Below the pieces are notes generated by a model. The model saw only the letters and a program-made list of their open reading frames with translations. It did not search any database and was not told the DNA's origin. A DNA stretch of 64,000 nt from Salinibacter altiplanensis (GTDB taxonomy: Bacteria; Bacteroidota; Rhodothermia; Rhodothermales; Salinibacteraceae): positions 62,001-126,000 of the forward strand of contig NZ_NCQY01000004.1 in the NCBI RefSeq assembly GCF_002894645.1, written 5' to 3'. Positions 46,568 through 55,019 of this stretch are shown here, in pieces. Every line of letters starts with the position of its first letter. Position 1 is the first letter of the stretch. The position numbers and the translations under genes are program-made.

Positions 46568-46577
46568 CCGGCCCGGC

Positions 46578-47309
46578 TCAGTCGGTCCGGAGCTGAAACA
46601 CCACCTGCACCCGGGCCGAGACTTCGATCTCTCCGGCGGCGTACGCCTCCGGCTCCGCCTGGGCGGCGTCGCTGGCCTTCGTCATCTCCATCCGGGCCAC
46701 CCGCGGCTGTGGGCGCACGCGATCAACGTTCTGCTCGTTGATGGCCTGCACAGGCCCGAGCTGGGCATCGAGCGTCTCGGCCAGCAGCCGGCCCTTCTCC
46801 TCCGCCGCGAGGGCGGCCTTCCGCAACGCGTCGTTGCGCACCTGCGACCGGTCGCGGAGCTGGTAGTCAATACCGTCGAGCTGGTTCGCGCCCCCCTCCA
46901 CGACACCGGCCACGAGGGGAGGCAACACCTTGAGTCGGTCAAGCTCAGCGACCACCTGGCGGGTTGCCTTGTAGCCCATGAGCTCACGCCGGTTCTTCTC
47001 GTCGTTGTACTCGTACTGCGGCTGGAGGCGCAGGCTCTCCATGCGCATCTTTTCCTCGGGGACGTCCAGGTCGCGCACCGCATTCATCGCGGTCTGGGCC
47101 GCCGTCGCGTTCTGCGTCCGGGCCTCCTCGGCGGACTCGGCCCGCGTGACCACCCCGAACCGGACGACGGCCCGGTCGGGCTGGGCGGTGACGCTGCCCT
47201 TCCCGCTGACGGTGATGGCAGCGGAGTCATCATCCTGGGCCGCCGCGGGGCCTACGGCCATGCCCACAGCGAGGAAAACAAGCGAGACGAATCGGAGGCG
47301 AAGGGCCAT
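46578..47309 (-). CDS. SIMPL-domain (DUF541) periplasmic protein
   Basis: 243-residue exported protein. ATG 47309 gives a Sec signal peptide (FVSLVFLAVGMAVGPAAAQ), followed directly by the SIMPL domain: ITVSGKGSVTAQPDRAVVRF, LQPQYEYNDEKNRRELMGY, and C-terminal YAAGEIEVSARVQVVFQL. Family members are envelope proteins (E. coli YggE is linked to oxidative stress), with no agreed biochemical activity. It is downstream of asnS on the same strand (gap ~125 bases). Confidence 0.9.
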   Translation of the reverse strand: MALRLRFVSLVFLAVGMAVGPAAAQDDDSAAITVSGKGSVTAQPDRAVVRFGVVTRAESAEEARTQNATAAQTAMNAVRDLDVPEEKMRMESLRLQPQYEYNDEKNRRELMGYKATRQVVAELDRLKVLPPLVAGVVEGGANQLDGIDYQLRDRSQVRNDALRKAALAAEEKGRLLAETLDAQLGPVQAINEQNVDRVRPQPRVARMEMTKASDAAQAEPEAYAAGEIEVSARVQVVFQLRTD

Positions 47310-47435
47310 GGCGACAGAGGGCTGGGACAAGATTTGATTAAATCCGGGCCGCAAAAACGGAGTGGGGGACGGAATTCGTACCGTCGCGGCACCCATTCGG
47401 GCCCCTGGGCTACCGGGACGCCGGATGTTTTTTTC

Positions 47436-48998
47436 TCACGGATGGAGGCGCGCAATCGTGCGCGGGAAGGGGATCGTTTCGCGGACGTGATCGCGCCCGG
47501 TGATCCAGGAGACCGTACGTTCCAGCCCCAGCCCGAAGCCGCTGTGGGGCACGGCCCCAAACGTGCGGAGGTCGAGGTACCAGTCGAAGACCTCTTCCGG
47601 CAGGTCGTGCGCATCGATCTGCTCCTTCAGAAAGTCGAGGTCGGTCGCCCGCTCCCCACCGCCGATGATCTCACCGTAGCCCTCCGGCGCAAGCACGTCG
47701 ATTCCCATCGCGAGGCGGTCGTCGTCTGGGTCGCGTTTCATGTAGAAGGCCTTGATCTTGGCGGGAAACCGGTGGACGATGACGGGGCGGTCGAAGTGCC
47801 AGGTAAGCACCGTCTCGTCGTTGCCGCCGAAGTCTTCGCCCCACTCGAAGGTCTGGGCCGACTCCTTCCAGTCCGGCAGGTTGCGGAGGGCCTCTTCAAT
47901 CTCGTCGACCCGCTTGTTGATCTCGATCTCTCGGGCGTCGATTTTGCGCTTCACGTGTTTCTTCGCCTGCCCGCGGCGCGTCTGGTTCTCCTCTTTTTCC
48001 TCCAGGAGCTCCGCCTTCTCTTCCTTGAACGCCTCGATGCGTGCGTCAATCATCTCGGCCGTCTCGTCGCTGCGGAGCAGCCCCACCGCCTCGTCGTAGC
48101 TGATACGGGGAAATGGCGTCTCTACTTGTTCGAGGGCGGTTGTATCCCGGCCCAGCGCCTCCAGCTCCTGCTCACAGTCGTCAAGGACCGCCTGCACGAT
48201 GTGGGCCACGAAGTCCTCGGCAAGCTGGGCATTCATCTCCAGGTCGTAGAACGCCATCTCCGGCTCGATCATCCAGAACTCGGTAAGGTGGCGCCGGGTG
48301 GCCGACTTCTCCGCGCGGAAGGTGGGGCCGAACGTGTAAATCTTGCCGTACGCCATCGCCATGGCCTCCCCGTGCAGCTGCCCGCTCTGGGTGAGGTAGG
48401 CGCTCTCATCGTCGAAGTAATCGAGCTCAAAGAGCGTGGAGGTCCCCTCCACCGCGTTCCCCGTCAGGATGGGGGCGTCGGTCTGAAGGAAGCCGCGCTC
48501 CTGGAAAAACGCATGGATGGCCGTCTCGACGCAGTTTCGGATGCGCATGACCGCCCACTGGCTCTCGCTCCGCAGCCACAGGTGACGGTGCTCCATCAGA
48601 AAGTCGATCCCATGCTCCTTCGGGGTAACGGGATAATCCCCCGACTCCCCAATCCGCTCGATGGCGTCGACCTGAAGCTCGTACCCGCCCGGCGCCCGCT
48701 CGTCCGCACTCACGGTGCCGGTGATTTCGAGGGCGGCCTCCTGCCGCACGTCATCGGCCACGGCCCAGCTGTCGGTGTCCACCGCGTCCTGCGGCACCAC
48801 GCACTGGACGAAGCCGGAGCCGTCGCGCAGGATCAAGAACTTGATGCCCCCGGAGCCGCGCTGGTTGTGGAGCCAGCCCTTCAGGGTAACCGTCTCGTCG
48901 ACGTGATCGGCAAGGGCCTCGATGCGGGTGAAGTCCTCGATGGTCCCGCCCTCGCGGTCGGGACTGAGCGTCGGGGCGGAGGAGTCGGCGTCGGACAT
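47436..48998 (-). CDS. asnS: Asparaginyl-tRNA synthetase with coiled-coil insertion
   Basis: 520-residue class IIb synthetase charging tRNA-Asn. The N-terminal OB-fold (VTLKGWLHNQRGSGGIKFLI) is followed by the catalytic domain: motif 2 FGPTFRAEKSATRRHLTEFW and motif 3 GFGLGLERTVSWITG. Residues ~309-382 form an extra, strongly charged helical segment (EAFKEEKAELLEEKEENQ, KRKIDAREIEINKRVDEIEE) between EAVGLL and FEWGEDFGG, absent from standard ~430-460-residue AsnRS. It converges on nothing; the UbiA-like gene lies upstream on the same strand. Confidence 0.95.
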   Translation of the reverse strand: MSDADSSAPTLSPDREGGTIEDFTRIEALADHVDETVTLKGWLHNQRGSGGIKFLILRDGSGFVQCVVPQDAVDTDSWAVADDVRQEAALEITGTVSADERAPGGYELQVDAIERIGESGDYPVTPKEHGIDFLMEHRHLWLRSESQWAVMRIRNCVETAIHAFFQERGFLQTDAPILTGNAVEGTSTLFELDYFDDESAYLTQSGQLHGEAMAMAYGKIYTFGPTFRAEKSATRRHLTEFWMIEPEMAFYDLEMNAQLAEDFVAHIVQAVLDDCEQELEALGRDTTALEQVETPFPRISYDEAVGLLRSDETAEMIDARIEAFKEEKAELLEEKEENQTRRGQAKKHVKRKIDAREIEINKRVDEIEEALRNLPDWKESAQTFEWGEDFGGNDETVLTWHFDRPVIVHRFPAKIKAFYMKRDPDDDRLAMGIDVLAPEGYGEIIGGGERATDLDFLKEQIDAHDLPEEVFDWYLDLRTFGAVPHSGFGLGLERTVSWITGRDHVRETIPFPRTIARLHP

Positions 48999-49118
48999 GC
49001 GTCGTGGAGGTGTGGGTGAGAACAGGTGATGGGCGAAGAGGAATGGCGTGCGGGGGAGGACACACCGTCCACGTGATACACCGGCGCGGGCTGAGGTTCC
49101 TCTCTGCGGCAGCCTTTG

Positions 49119-49982
49119 TCAGACGATCATCCACGCGGCAAGCGCGGGGATCAGGGGCCACGCCACTATCAGGTCAGCGAGGAAGGCATTGCGGGGCCGC
49201 GACAGATTCCACCCCCAGACCATGGCCCCCATAAGCAGGAGACCCAAGGCATCAATCCCGACGAGCACCGGCGTCGCCGCGACAGCGGCCCAGCCCATGG
49301 CCCCGAGGGCGGCCACGACGAGCCCCCCTGTCGCGCCCCACCGGACCCCCGGCAACGTCCATCGCGTCGCCCACGGCGCAAGCCCGGCCTCACTATCGCC
49401 CCCCCGGTCCTCCCAGTCCGCAAGCAACAGATTCGGCAAGATGAACAGCGTACGGTACCCGACGAAAAACAGTGTTTCTGCACCAATCGGGGCCCCAGCC
49501 TCCACGAAGGGAAGCAGCGCCCCGCCCGCGGCCCAGGTCGCGGCAATGGCCCCCGGCTTTGCGAGCCCGATGAGCACAGGTCGGGAGCCGTCCCACGGCC
49601 AAACGTGCAGGGCCGCCACACTTCCCAGCCCAGCCGTGCACAAAAGGGTTTCCCACTCCAAGTACGGCAGCAGTGCTCCGCCCAGCGCAAGAAGCCCCCC
49701 CGTCTCGATGGTGAGCCAGTCGCGGTGCGATTGGCTCCACGCTACACGTTCGGGCCGGTTGATCCGATCTTCGGGAGCGGTGCCCCACCCCCGGTCGGCC
49801 GCGTAGACCAGAGAGGCGCCGCAAAAGCCCACGGCCAACAACGGAAGGTCGACGGGCAGGCCGAAGAGGCCATGGGTTCCCATCAACAGCGCCACGGCCA
49901 CGCCCCCCACCGAGGACGGGTCGTAGTACAGAGCCGCCACCAGCCCAAACCTCGATGGCCCGACGGGACGTGGGGATGACAT
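49119..49982 (-). CDS. UbiA-like prenyltransferase-fold membrane protein
   Basis: 287-residue polytopic membrane protein with ~8-9 helices. Two Asp-rich loops in the expected spacing suggest the UbiA fold: YAADRGWGTAPEDRIN (residues ~60-75, variant first motif) and ADWEDRGGDSEAG (~190-202, good second motif). UbiA enzymes transfer prenyl groups to aromatic or other acceptors. The first motif departs from NDxxDxxxD, so substrate and activity are uncertain. Start ATG 49982 faces the divergent pckA promoter region. Confidence 0.6.
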   Translation of the reverse strand: MSSPRPVGPSRFGLVAALYYDPSSVGGVAVALLMGTHGLFGLPVDLPLLAVGFCGASLVYAADRGWGTAPEDRINRPERVAWSQSHRDWLTIETGGLLALGGALLPYLEWETLLCTAGLGSVAALHVWPWDGSRPVLIGLAKPGAIAATWAAGGALLPFVEAGAPIGAETLFFVGYRTLFILPNLLLADWEDRGGDSEAGLAPWATRWTLPGVRWGATGGLVVAALGAMGWAAVAATPVLVGIDALGLLLMGAMVWGWNLSRPRNAFLADLIVAWPLIPALAAWMIV

Positions 49983-50095
49983 ATGGGAAAAAGTGCGTCG
50001 TGGATGCCGCCCTATCCCAGCGCGTAGTTTTCAACAATAGCGTAAAGTCATACCGCACTCTCCCCGTGCCCTTCCATCCCGGAGGGACCCCAACG

Positions 50096-50162
50096 AATTG
50101 TTCATGGCAATTCTCCCACGAAACAATTAGAATACGTATTGAGGAAACCGGAAGCGCTTCCG
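50096..50162. promoter_or_regulatory. Cluster of palindromes upstream of pckA
   Basis: Three inverted repeats lie in 67 bases: AATTGTT/AACAATT (50096-50102 with 50122-50128), the perfect 10-mer AATACGTATT (50131-50140), and the perfect 14-mer CGGAAGCGCTTCCG (50149-50162). The last has the central CG and symmetry of LacI/GalR-family operators and ends ~68 bases before the pckA start. The first two fall in an AT-rich patch likely to include a promoter for pckA or the divergent UbiA-like gene. Confidence 0.5.
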
Positions 50163-50229
50163 AAAGCCACTTTGTCTCCCGCATCCCACGCGGGAGGTGC
50201 CCCTCACACGGATTTTGCGGACCAACTCG

Positions 50230-51846
50230 ATGCCACCGATGTCCATTCCTAGCCGCGTAACGTCTCACCTCCACTCTCTGCAGCTCGCCCCCGCGACGAT
50301 ACACTACGACCTGAGGCGGCCCCGTCTCTACGAGGAGGCCCTCGACCGCAACGAGGGACAGCTTGCCGCAAACGGACCCCTCGTGACCCGTACGGCTCCC
50401 TACACCGGCCGTAGTCCCAAAGACCGCTTCATCGTCCGGGACGCATCGGTGGCCGACCAGATCAACTGGGGGGACGTGAACCAGCCCACGGACCGCTCCA
50501 CCTTCAACCACCTTCACGAGCGGATGGCCGAGCACGCCGAAGGCCGCGACCTCTTCGTGCAGGACCTCTACGCTGGCTGGGACGAATCGTATCGCCTCCC
50601 CGTCCGCATCATCACCGAAAAGGCATGGCACAGCCTGTTTGCCCGAAACATGTTCGTACGGCCCGACGGCCCTGTGCCCGACTCGTTTGAGCCCGGCTTC
50701 ACCGTGGTCGACCTCTGCGAGTTTGAGGCCGACCCGGAGCGAGACGGGACGAATTCTGAGGCCGCGGTCTTTGTCGATATGGGTCAGAATCTGATCCTGA
50801 TTGGCGGCACCCACTACGGCGGCGAGATTAAGAAGTCGATCTTCTCGGTTCTCAACTACCTCCTCCCGGACGAGGGCGTACTGCCCATGCACTGCTCCGC
50901 AAATGAGGGCGAGGACGGCGGCACGGCGGTCTTCTTTGGGCTCAGCGGCACCGGCAAGACCACCCTCTCGGCCGACGCGAGCCGCTCGCTCATCGGCGAC
51001 GACGAGCATGGCTGGAGCGACCGGGGCGTCTATAACTTCGAGGGCGGCTGCTACGCAAAAATGATCGACATTACCCCCGAGAGCGAGCCCGAAATTTACG
51101 GCACGACGGAGGAGTTCGGGACGATTTTGGAGAACGTGATTGTGGATCCCGACACGCGCGAGCCGGACTTTTCGGACGATACGATTACCCAGAACACACG
51201 GGGGTCCTATCCCCTCTCGACCCTCTCCCACACCGCCGAGGACGGGCAGGGGGATCACCCGGACCACATCCTCTTCCTGACGTACGACGCGTTCGGCGTA
51301 CTGCCCCCGGTCTCCGAGCTTACCCCTGCGCAGGCGAGGTATCACTTCTTGAGCGGCTATACGGCCAAGGTCGCCGGCACCGAGGCGGGGGTGAGCGAGC
51401 CGAGGGCCACCTTCAGCACCTGCTTCGGCGAGCCGTTCATGGTGCGCGATCCGTCGGTCTACGCCGAGCTCCTCGGCGAAAAAATTCGGCGACACGACGT
51501 CGACTGCTGGCTCGTGAACACAGGCATGACGGGCGGCCCCTACGGCGTCGGCCACCGGGTTGAGCTCGACCACACACGGGCTATGGTCAATGCCATCCTG
51601 GACGGCACCCTGGCGGACGTGTCCTGCACCCCCGATCCCATGTTCGGCCTTTCCATTCCAGAACGGGTGCCCGGCGTTCCCGATTCGGTCCTTACGCCGC
51701 GGCAGACATGGGACGACCCACAGGCCTACGACCGGCGTGCCCGCGAACTGGCAGAGGCGTTTGCGGACAACTTTGAAACGTACGCCGGGCGGGTGAGCGA
51801 GGCGGTTCGTACCGCCGGCCCATCGCTCGAAACGGTGCATGGCTGA
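50230..51846 (+). CDS. pckA: Phosphoenolpyruvate carboxykinase (ATP)
   Basis: ~538-residue gluconeogenic enzyme converting oxaloacetate and ATP to phosphoenolpyruvate. Signatures: LVTRTAPYTGRSPKDRFIV near the N-terminus, GGTHYGGEIKKSIFSVLNY, MHCSANEG, the kinase P-loop FFGLSGTGKTTLSAD, GDDEHGW and NFEGGCYAK. ATG 50230 (or 50239) is preferred; an in-frame upstream GTG would add ~11 unrelated residues. Divergent from the UbiA-like gene, with a palindrome cluster between. Confidence 0.97.
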   Translation: MPPMSIPSRVTSHLHSLQLAPATIHYDLRRPRLYEEALDRNEGQLAANGPLVTRTAPYTGRSPKDRFIVRDASVADQINWGDVNQPTDRSTFNHLHERMAEHAEGRDLFVQDLYAGWDESYRLPVRIITEKAWHSLFARNMFVRPDGPVPDSFEPGFTVVDLCEFEADPERDGTNSEAAVFVDMGQNLILIGGTHYGGEIKKSIFSVLNYLLPDEGVLPMHCSANEGEDGGTAVFFGLSGTGKTTLSADASRSLIGDDEHGWSDRGVYNFEGGCYAKMIDITPESEPEIYGTTEEFGTILENVIVDPDTREPDFSDDTITQNTRGSYPLSTLSHTAEDGQGDHPDHILFLTYDAFGVLPPVSELTPAQARYHFLSGYTAKVAGTEAGVSEPRATFSTCFGEPFMVRDPSVYAELLGEKIRRHDVDCWLVNTGMTGGPYGVGHRVELDHTRAMVNAILDGTLADVSCTPDPMFGLSIPERVPGVPDSVLTPRQTWDDPQAYDRRARELAEAFADNFETYAGRVSEAVRTAGPSLETVHG

Positions 51847-51983
51847 CGCTGCACGGCTGATGGTCGGGAGCATTTGCGGATCCCGACGGTACCGCAACGT
51901 GTCTTTAGTGACAGAGAGCCACGACCACGCTCTCTCGGCGAATCGGTCCTTCCAAACTGCACCCCACGATTCCAGTCCGCTCC

Positions 51984-52133
51984 ATGAGTGGATGCCCCGT
52001 TCATTCCAGCGACGACGCGGCAACCGACCGACCCAGCGGTGCGTCTGCTAGCATCCGATGGGACCTTGTCTTCTTGATATTGGCGGTGGGGATGCTCACG
52101 CTAGTCCTCGCGGTCGGCCTGCAGTCGCCTTAG
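51984..52133 (+). CDS. Small 49-residue membrane peptide
   Basis: An ATG at 51984 opens 49 codons ending TAG at 52131-52133. The product has an acidic, Ser/Thr-rich N-terminus (~25 residues with DD), then RWDLVFLILAVGMLTLVLAVG, a clean single membrane helix with a positive residue on its N-side, and a short QSP tail. Composition fits this genome better than the overlapping frames. It lies ~137 bases downstream of pckA. No family recognised; such peptides often act as subunits or regulators of membrane complexes. Confidence 0.5.
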   Translation: MSGCPVHSSDDAATDRPSGASASIRWDLVFLILAVGMLTLVLAVGLQSP

Positions 52134-52280
52134 GCATCCCGGTGGGGTGAATCGGTCTCTTCTATGGTCGCCCTGTGCAGTACATGCGACGTGTTTCGGA
52201 TGTGGGTTTGGCAGCAGGGCAGTTCATCGACCGGCTACCGACCAGCCAGAGTCGGTCCCACTCAGAAGGAAGCCGCAGCC

Positions 52281-53672
52281 TCACCGCGACTTTCCCGAGG
52301 CTCGACCGGCCTCTTCAAACGCGGCCTTCGCACGGTGATAGGCGTCGTTCCGATCCACAATTGGTGCCGGGTAGCCCGGAGCAGCCCCCGAAAAGTCCAC
52401 CTGATTGCCGGAGGTCAGACGCCCAACCTCAACGTCCCGCAGCTCCGGCACCCAGCGCTTGATGTACTCGGCGTCCGGGTCGTGCTTTTCGGCCTGGGAG
52501 TAAGGGTTGTATATGCGGAGTCGGTAGTCGGTGCCCACCGAGGCGGCCCACTGCCAATTGCCAGCGTTCACGGCGGGGTCGTAGTCGGTAAGTGTCCGCG
52601 CGAAATGTTGTGCGCCCCAGCGCCAGTCGACGAGCAGGTCCTTCGTGAGAAAGCTGGCCACGACCATTCGGGCCCGGTTGTGCATGTAGCCGGTGTCGCG
52701 AAGCTCGCGCATGCCAGCATCGACAAAGGGCACGCCCGTCGTGCCCTCGTGCCACCGGTCGAACTCGCCCCGCTCGTTGCGCCACGGCATGTACCGGCCG
52801 ATTGGGCGAAGCGAGGTGGTGAGCTGCTCGGGACGGTGGAACAGGAGGTGCGTGTAAAAATCCCGCCAGTAGAACTGGCTGATCAACTTGTGATAGTCTT
52901 CGAATGCCTTCTTCACAACGTAGAGGGACTCCCGGACCGAAATGGTGCCGAACTTGTGATGCGCCGACAGGGCCGTGAGCGACTTCTGCGCCGGCTGGTG
53001 ACGAGCGTCTTGGTAGGAGCCGAGCGCCTCGATTTCTTCAAGAAACGCGATCCCCTCCGTCCGTCCCCCCTTCGCTCGGAGGGAGTCTGTGGAATGGCGG
53101 TCGTACTCCTCCAGACGAATCGTCTCAACCGGAAGGGAGCCGTCACAGAACGGCCCGTCTATCGTGCCTCTTGGCCTCGGGGAAGAGACAGACTGCGCGT
53201 GTCTTCGGAACGGCGTGAAGGTGTGATACGCCCCGCCCCCATCGGCCTGAACCTCTTCGGGCTCAGTGAGAAGCAGCGCATTCGACGACCGAAACTGTGC
53301 GCCTTCTGTCCGGCACATCGAGCGCAGCGTGTCGTCCCGGCGCCGCGAGAACGGCGTGTAGTCTCTGTTCACATGGACCGCCGAAATGACTCCCTCAGAG
53401 ACGAGCCCGGAAAGAACCTCGCTGGGGGCGCCCTCAAAAACAAAAAGCCGTCCCCCTCGCTTCCGCAAACGCCGCCGAAGCTCTTTCAACGAGCGGATCA
53501 TGAACGCAAACGCGTGCTCGCTGAAGAAGGAGTTTTGTTCGGGGTCGCACTGTCGCGGGTCAAAGATGAAGGCCGGAACGACTTCGTCCGATTGACGACA
53601 CGCCCGAGCCAGCCCGGCGTTGTCGGCCAGTCGGAGGTCACGACGAAACAGGAAGAGACTGCGGTCTGGCAC
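52281..53672 (-). CDS. phr: Deoxyribodipyrimidine photolyase
   Basis: ~463-residue flavoprotein that repairs UV-induced pyrimidine dimers using light. The antenna domain begins SLFLFRRDLRLADNAGL. FAD-binding and catalytic signatures follow: FYWRDFYTHLLFHRP, TTGVPFVDAGMRELRDTGYMHNRARM, ASFLTKDLLVDWRWGAQHFA, and NWQWAASVGTDYRLRIYNP. No ATG is well placed; a GTG at 53672 precedes PDRSLFLF directly and gives normal length, so I infer it. The open frame upstream (~90 codons) is Arg/Pro-rich and overlaps nothing conserved. Confidence 0.93.
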   Translation of the reverse strand: MPDRSLFLFRRDLRLADNAGLARACRQSDEVVPAFIFDPRQCDPEQNSFFSEHAFAFMIRSLKELRRRLRKRGGRLFVFEGAPSEVLSGLVSEGVISAVHVNRDYTPFSRRRDDTLRSMCRTEGAQFRSSNALLLTEPEEVQADGGGAYHTFTPFRRHAQSVSSPRPRGTIDGPFCDGSLPVETIRLEEYDRHSTDSLRAKGGRTEGIAFLEEIEALGSYQDARHQPAQKSLTALSAHHKFGTISVRESLYVVKKAFEDYHKLISQFYWRDFYTHLLFHRPEQLTTSLRPIGRYMPWRNERGEFDRWHEGTTGVPFVDAGMRELRDTGYMHNRARMVVASFLTKDLLVDWRWGAQHFARTLTDYDPAVNAGNWQWAASVGTDYRLRIYNPYSQAEKHDPDAEYIKRWVPELRDVEVGRLTSGNQVDFSGAAPGYPAPIVDRNDAYHRAKAAFEEAGRASGKSR

Positions 53673-53883
53673 TGTGTAACAACAAGCGTCTGTGTAAGAA
53701 CGAGCCTCCGGAAAGAGCCCCCCATCGGCCCGGCGGGCGCAACCGTCTTGGGGGGGCCTCCGAAGACATTCTTCGGTTCCGAGCCGGGCCCGTTCCCCCA
53801 AAGTGCGCGACAGGAGGCAACCTTGGACTCGTACAGGCGCCGAGAGATGACTGGACGTCCCTGCAAAGACGCGTTCAGGCAAC

Positions 53884-53937
53884 AAAAAAGGTGTCCCAGA
53901 GCCGCGGGGCGGGGGGAGGGTCACGGCTCGGGACACC
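53884..53937 (-). terminator. Rho-independent terminator of tRNA-Ala
   Basis: Long stem: 53890-53904 (GGTGTCCCAGAGCCG) pairs with 53924-53937 (CGGCTCGGGACACC), with one bulged A and a GC-rich loop. On the minus strand it is followed by TTTTTTG (53884-53889). It lies 6 bases beyond the tRNA-Ala 3' end. Confidence 0.9.
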
Positions 53938-53943
53938 CAAAAG

Positions 53944-54016
<73 letters not shown>

Positions 54017-54221
54017 AGGTGGGCCTTCTTTATTTGCGATTGCACTGTACTGCAGCTCTTTTCTCACGTTCCGGGACGACGGAGCTTGGAAGTCGTTTCA
54101 TCGAATTTGTCCGGGCCCGCCACGGGAGCGTCACGGGGAGAAGGCGGGGTAACAAGAAGGCGTGCCGGCACGTACGGGCGCCTGGAGACTCTCACGCATC
54201 CGTTCATCATTCAGTCCCTCC

Positions 54222-54962
54222 ATGAAGCTCGCGCTCGTTGGCACCGGACAGATGGGACAAGCCGTCGCAAGAGAGGCCGAGGCCGAATCCCATGAGGTCG
54301 TCGCCCGCTTTCATTCTGATCGGCCCTTCCTGGACGCCTCCCGCTCCGACATCGAGGACGCCGACATCGCCGTCGATTTTTCGCTCCCTGAGCTGGCCGT
54401 TCCGCATCTCCGGCGCTGCTGCACGTGGCAGGTGCCGGTGGTGATGGGTACGACCGGGTGGTACGACGCGCTTGATGAGGTAGAGGCCCTCGTCCGCCAG
54501 CATACCGCCAGCGTGCTGTACGCCCCGAACTTTTCGATCGGCGTCGCGGTGCTGTCCCGGACGCTCGACCACGTGACGGGGCTCATGGATGAACTCGACG
54601 AGTACGATGCGTTTGTTCAAGAGATGCACCACACGAAGAAGGCGGACAGCCCCAGCGGGACGGCCCAGATGCTCGCCGAACAGATCGTGGACGGGCTCGC
54701 CCGCAAGGACCAGGTCGAGCCGGAGGCCCAGCACCAGCGGATCGATCCGTCGGCCGTGCACGTCACCTCCACCCGCGCCGGCACTGCGTTCGGCGAACAC
54801 ACGATTGGGTTCGACAGCCCCTTCGACCGCGTTGCCCTCCACCACCGAGCAAAGAATCGCCGCGGATTCGCCGTCGGCGTCCTGCGGTCCGCAGAATGGC
54901 TCAGCGGGCGCACCGGGCTCTTCACGCTGGACGACGTGCTGGACGACTGGCTCAACGGCTGA
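54222..54962 (+). CDS. dapB: 4-hydroxy-tetrahydrodipicolinate reductase
   Basis: 246-residue DapB, second step of the diaminopimelate/lysine branch. N-terminal Rossmann motif MKLALVGTGQMGQAVA confirms ATG 54222. The family's catalytic block is EMHHTKKADSPSGTA (paired His, Lys). Residues SIGVAVLSR and GHRAxxR-like ALHHRAKNRRGFAVGVL follow. It is somewhat shorter than the E. coli enzyme, as in many Bacteroidota. dapA starts 58 bases downstream; the two form an operon feeding peptidoglycan. Confidence 0.94.
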   Translation: MKLALVGTGQMGQAVAREAEAESHEVVARFHSDRPFLDASRSDIEDADIAVDFSLPELAVPHLRRCCTWQVPVVMGTTGWYDALDEVEALVRQHTASVLYAPNFSIGVAVLSRTLDHVTGLMDELDEYDAFVQEMHHTKKADSPSGTAQMLAEQIVDGLARKDQVEPEAQHQRIDPSAVHVTSTRAGTAFGEHTIGFDSPFDRVALHHRAKNRRGFAVGVLRSAEWLSGRTGLFTLDDVLDDWLNG

Positions 54963-55019
54963 CCGACCCCTCCCGTTGACCCTTTTCGCTTTCCACACAC
55001 CCCCCTATCCTCTTCCTCC

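Noticed and set aside
47334-49019. 561-codon plus-strand open frame
   Set aside because: Antisense shadow of asnS, which has clear class II motifs on the minus strand.
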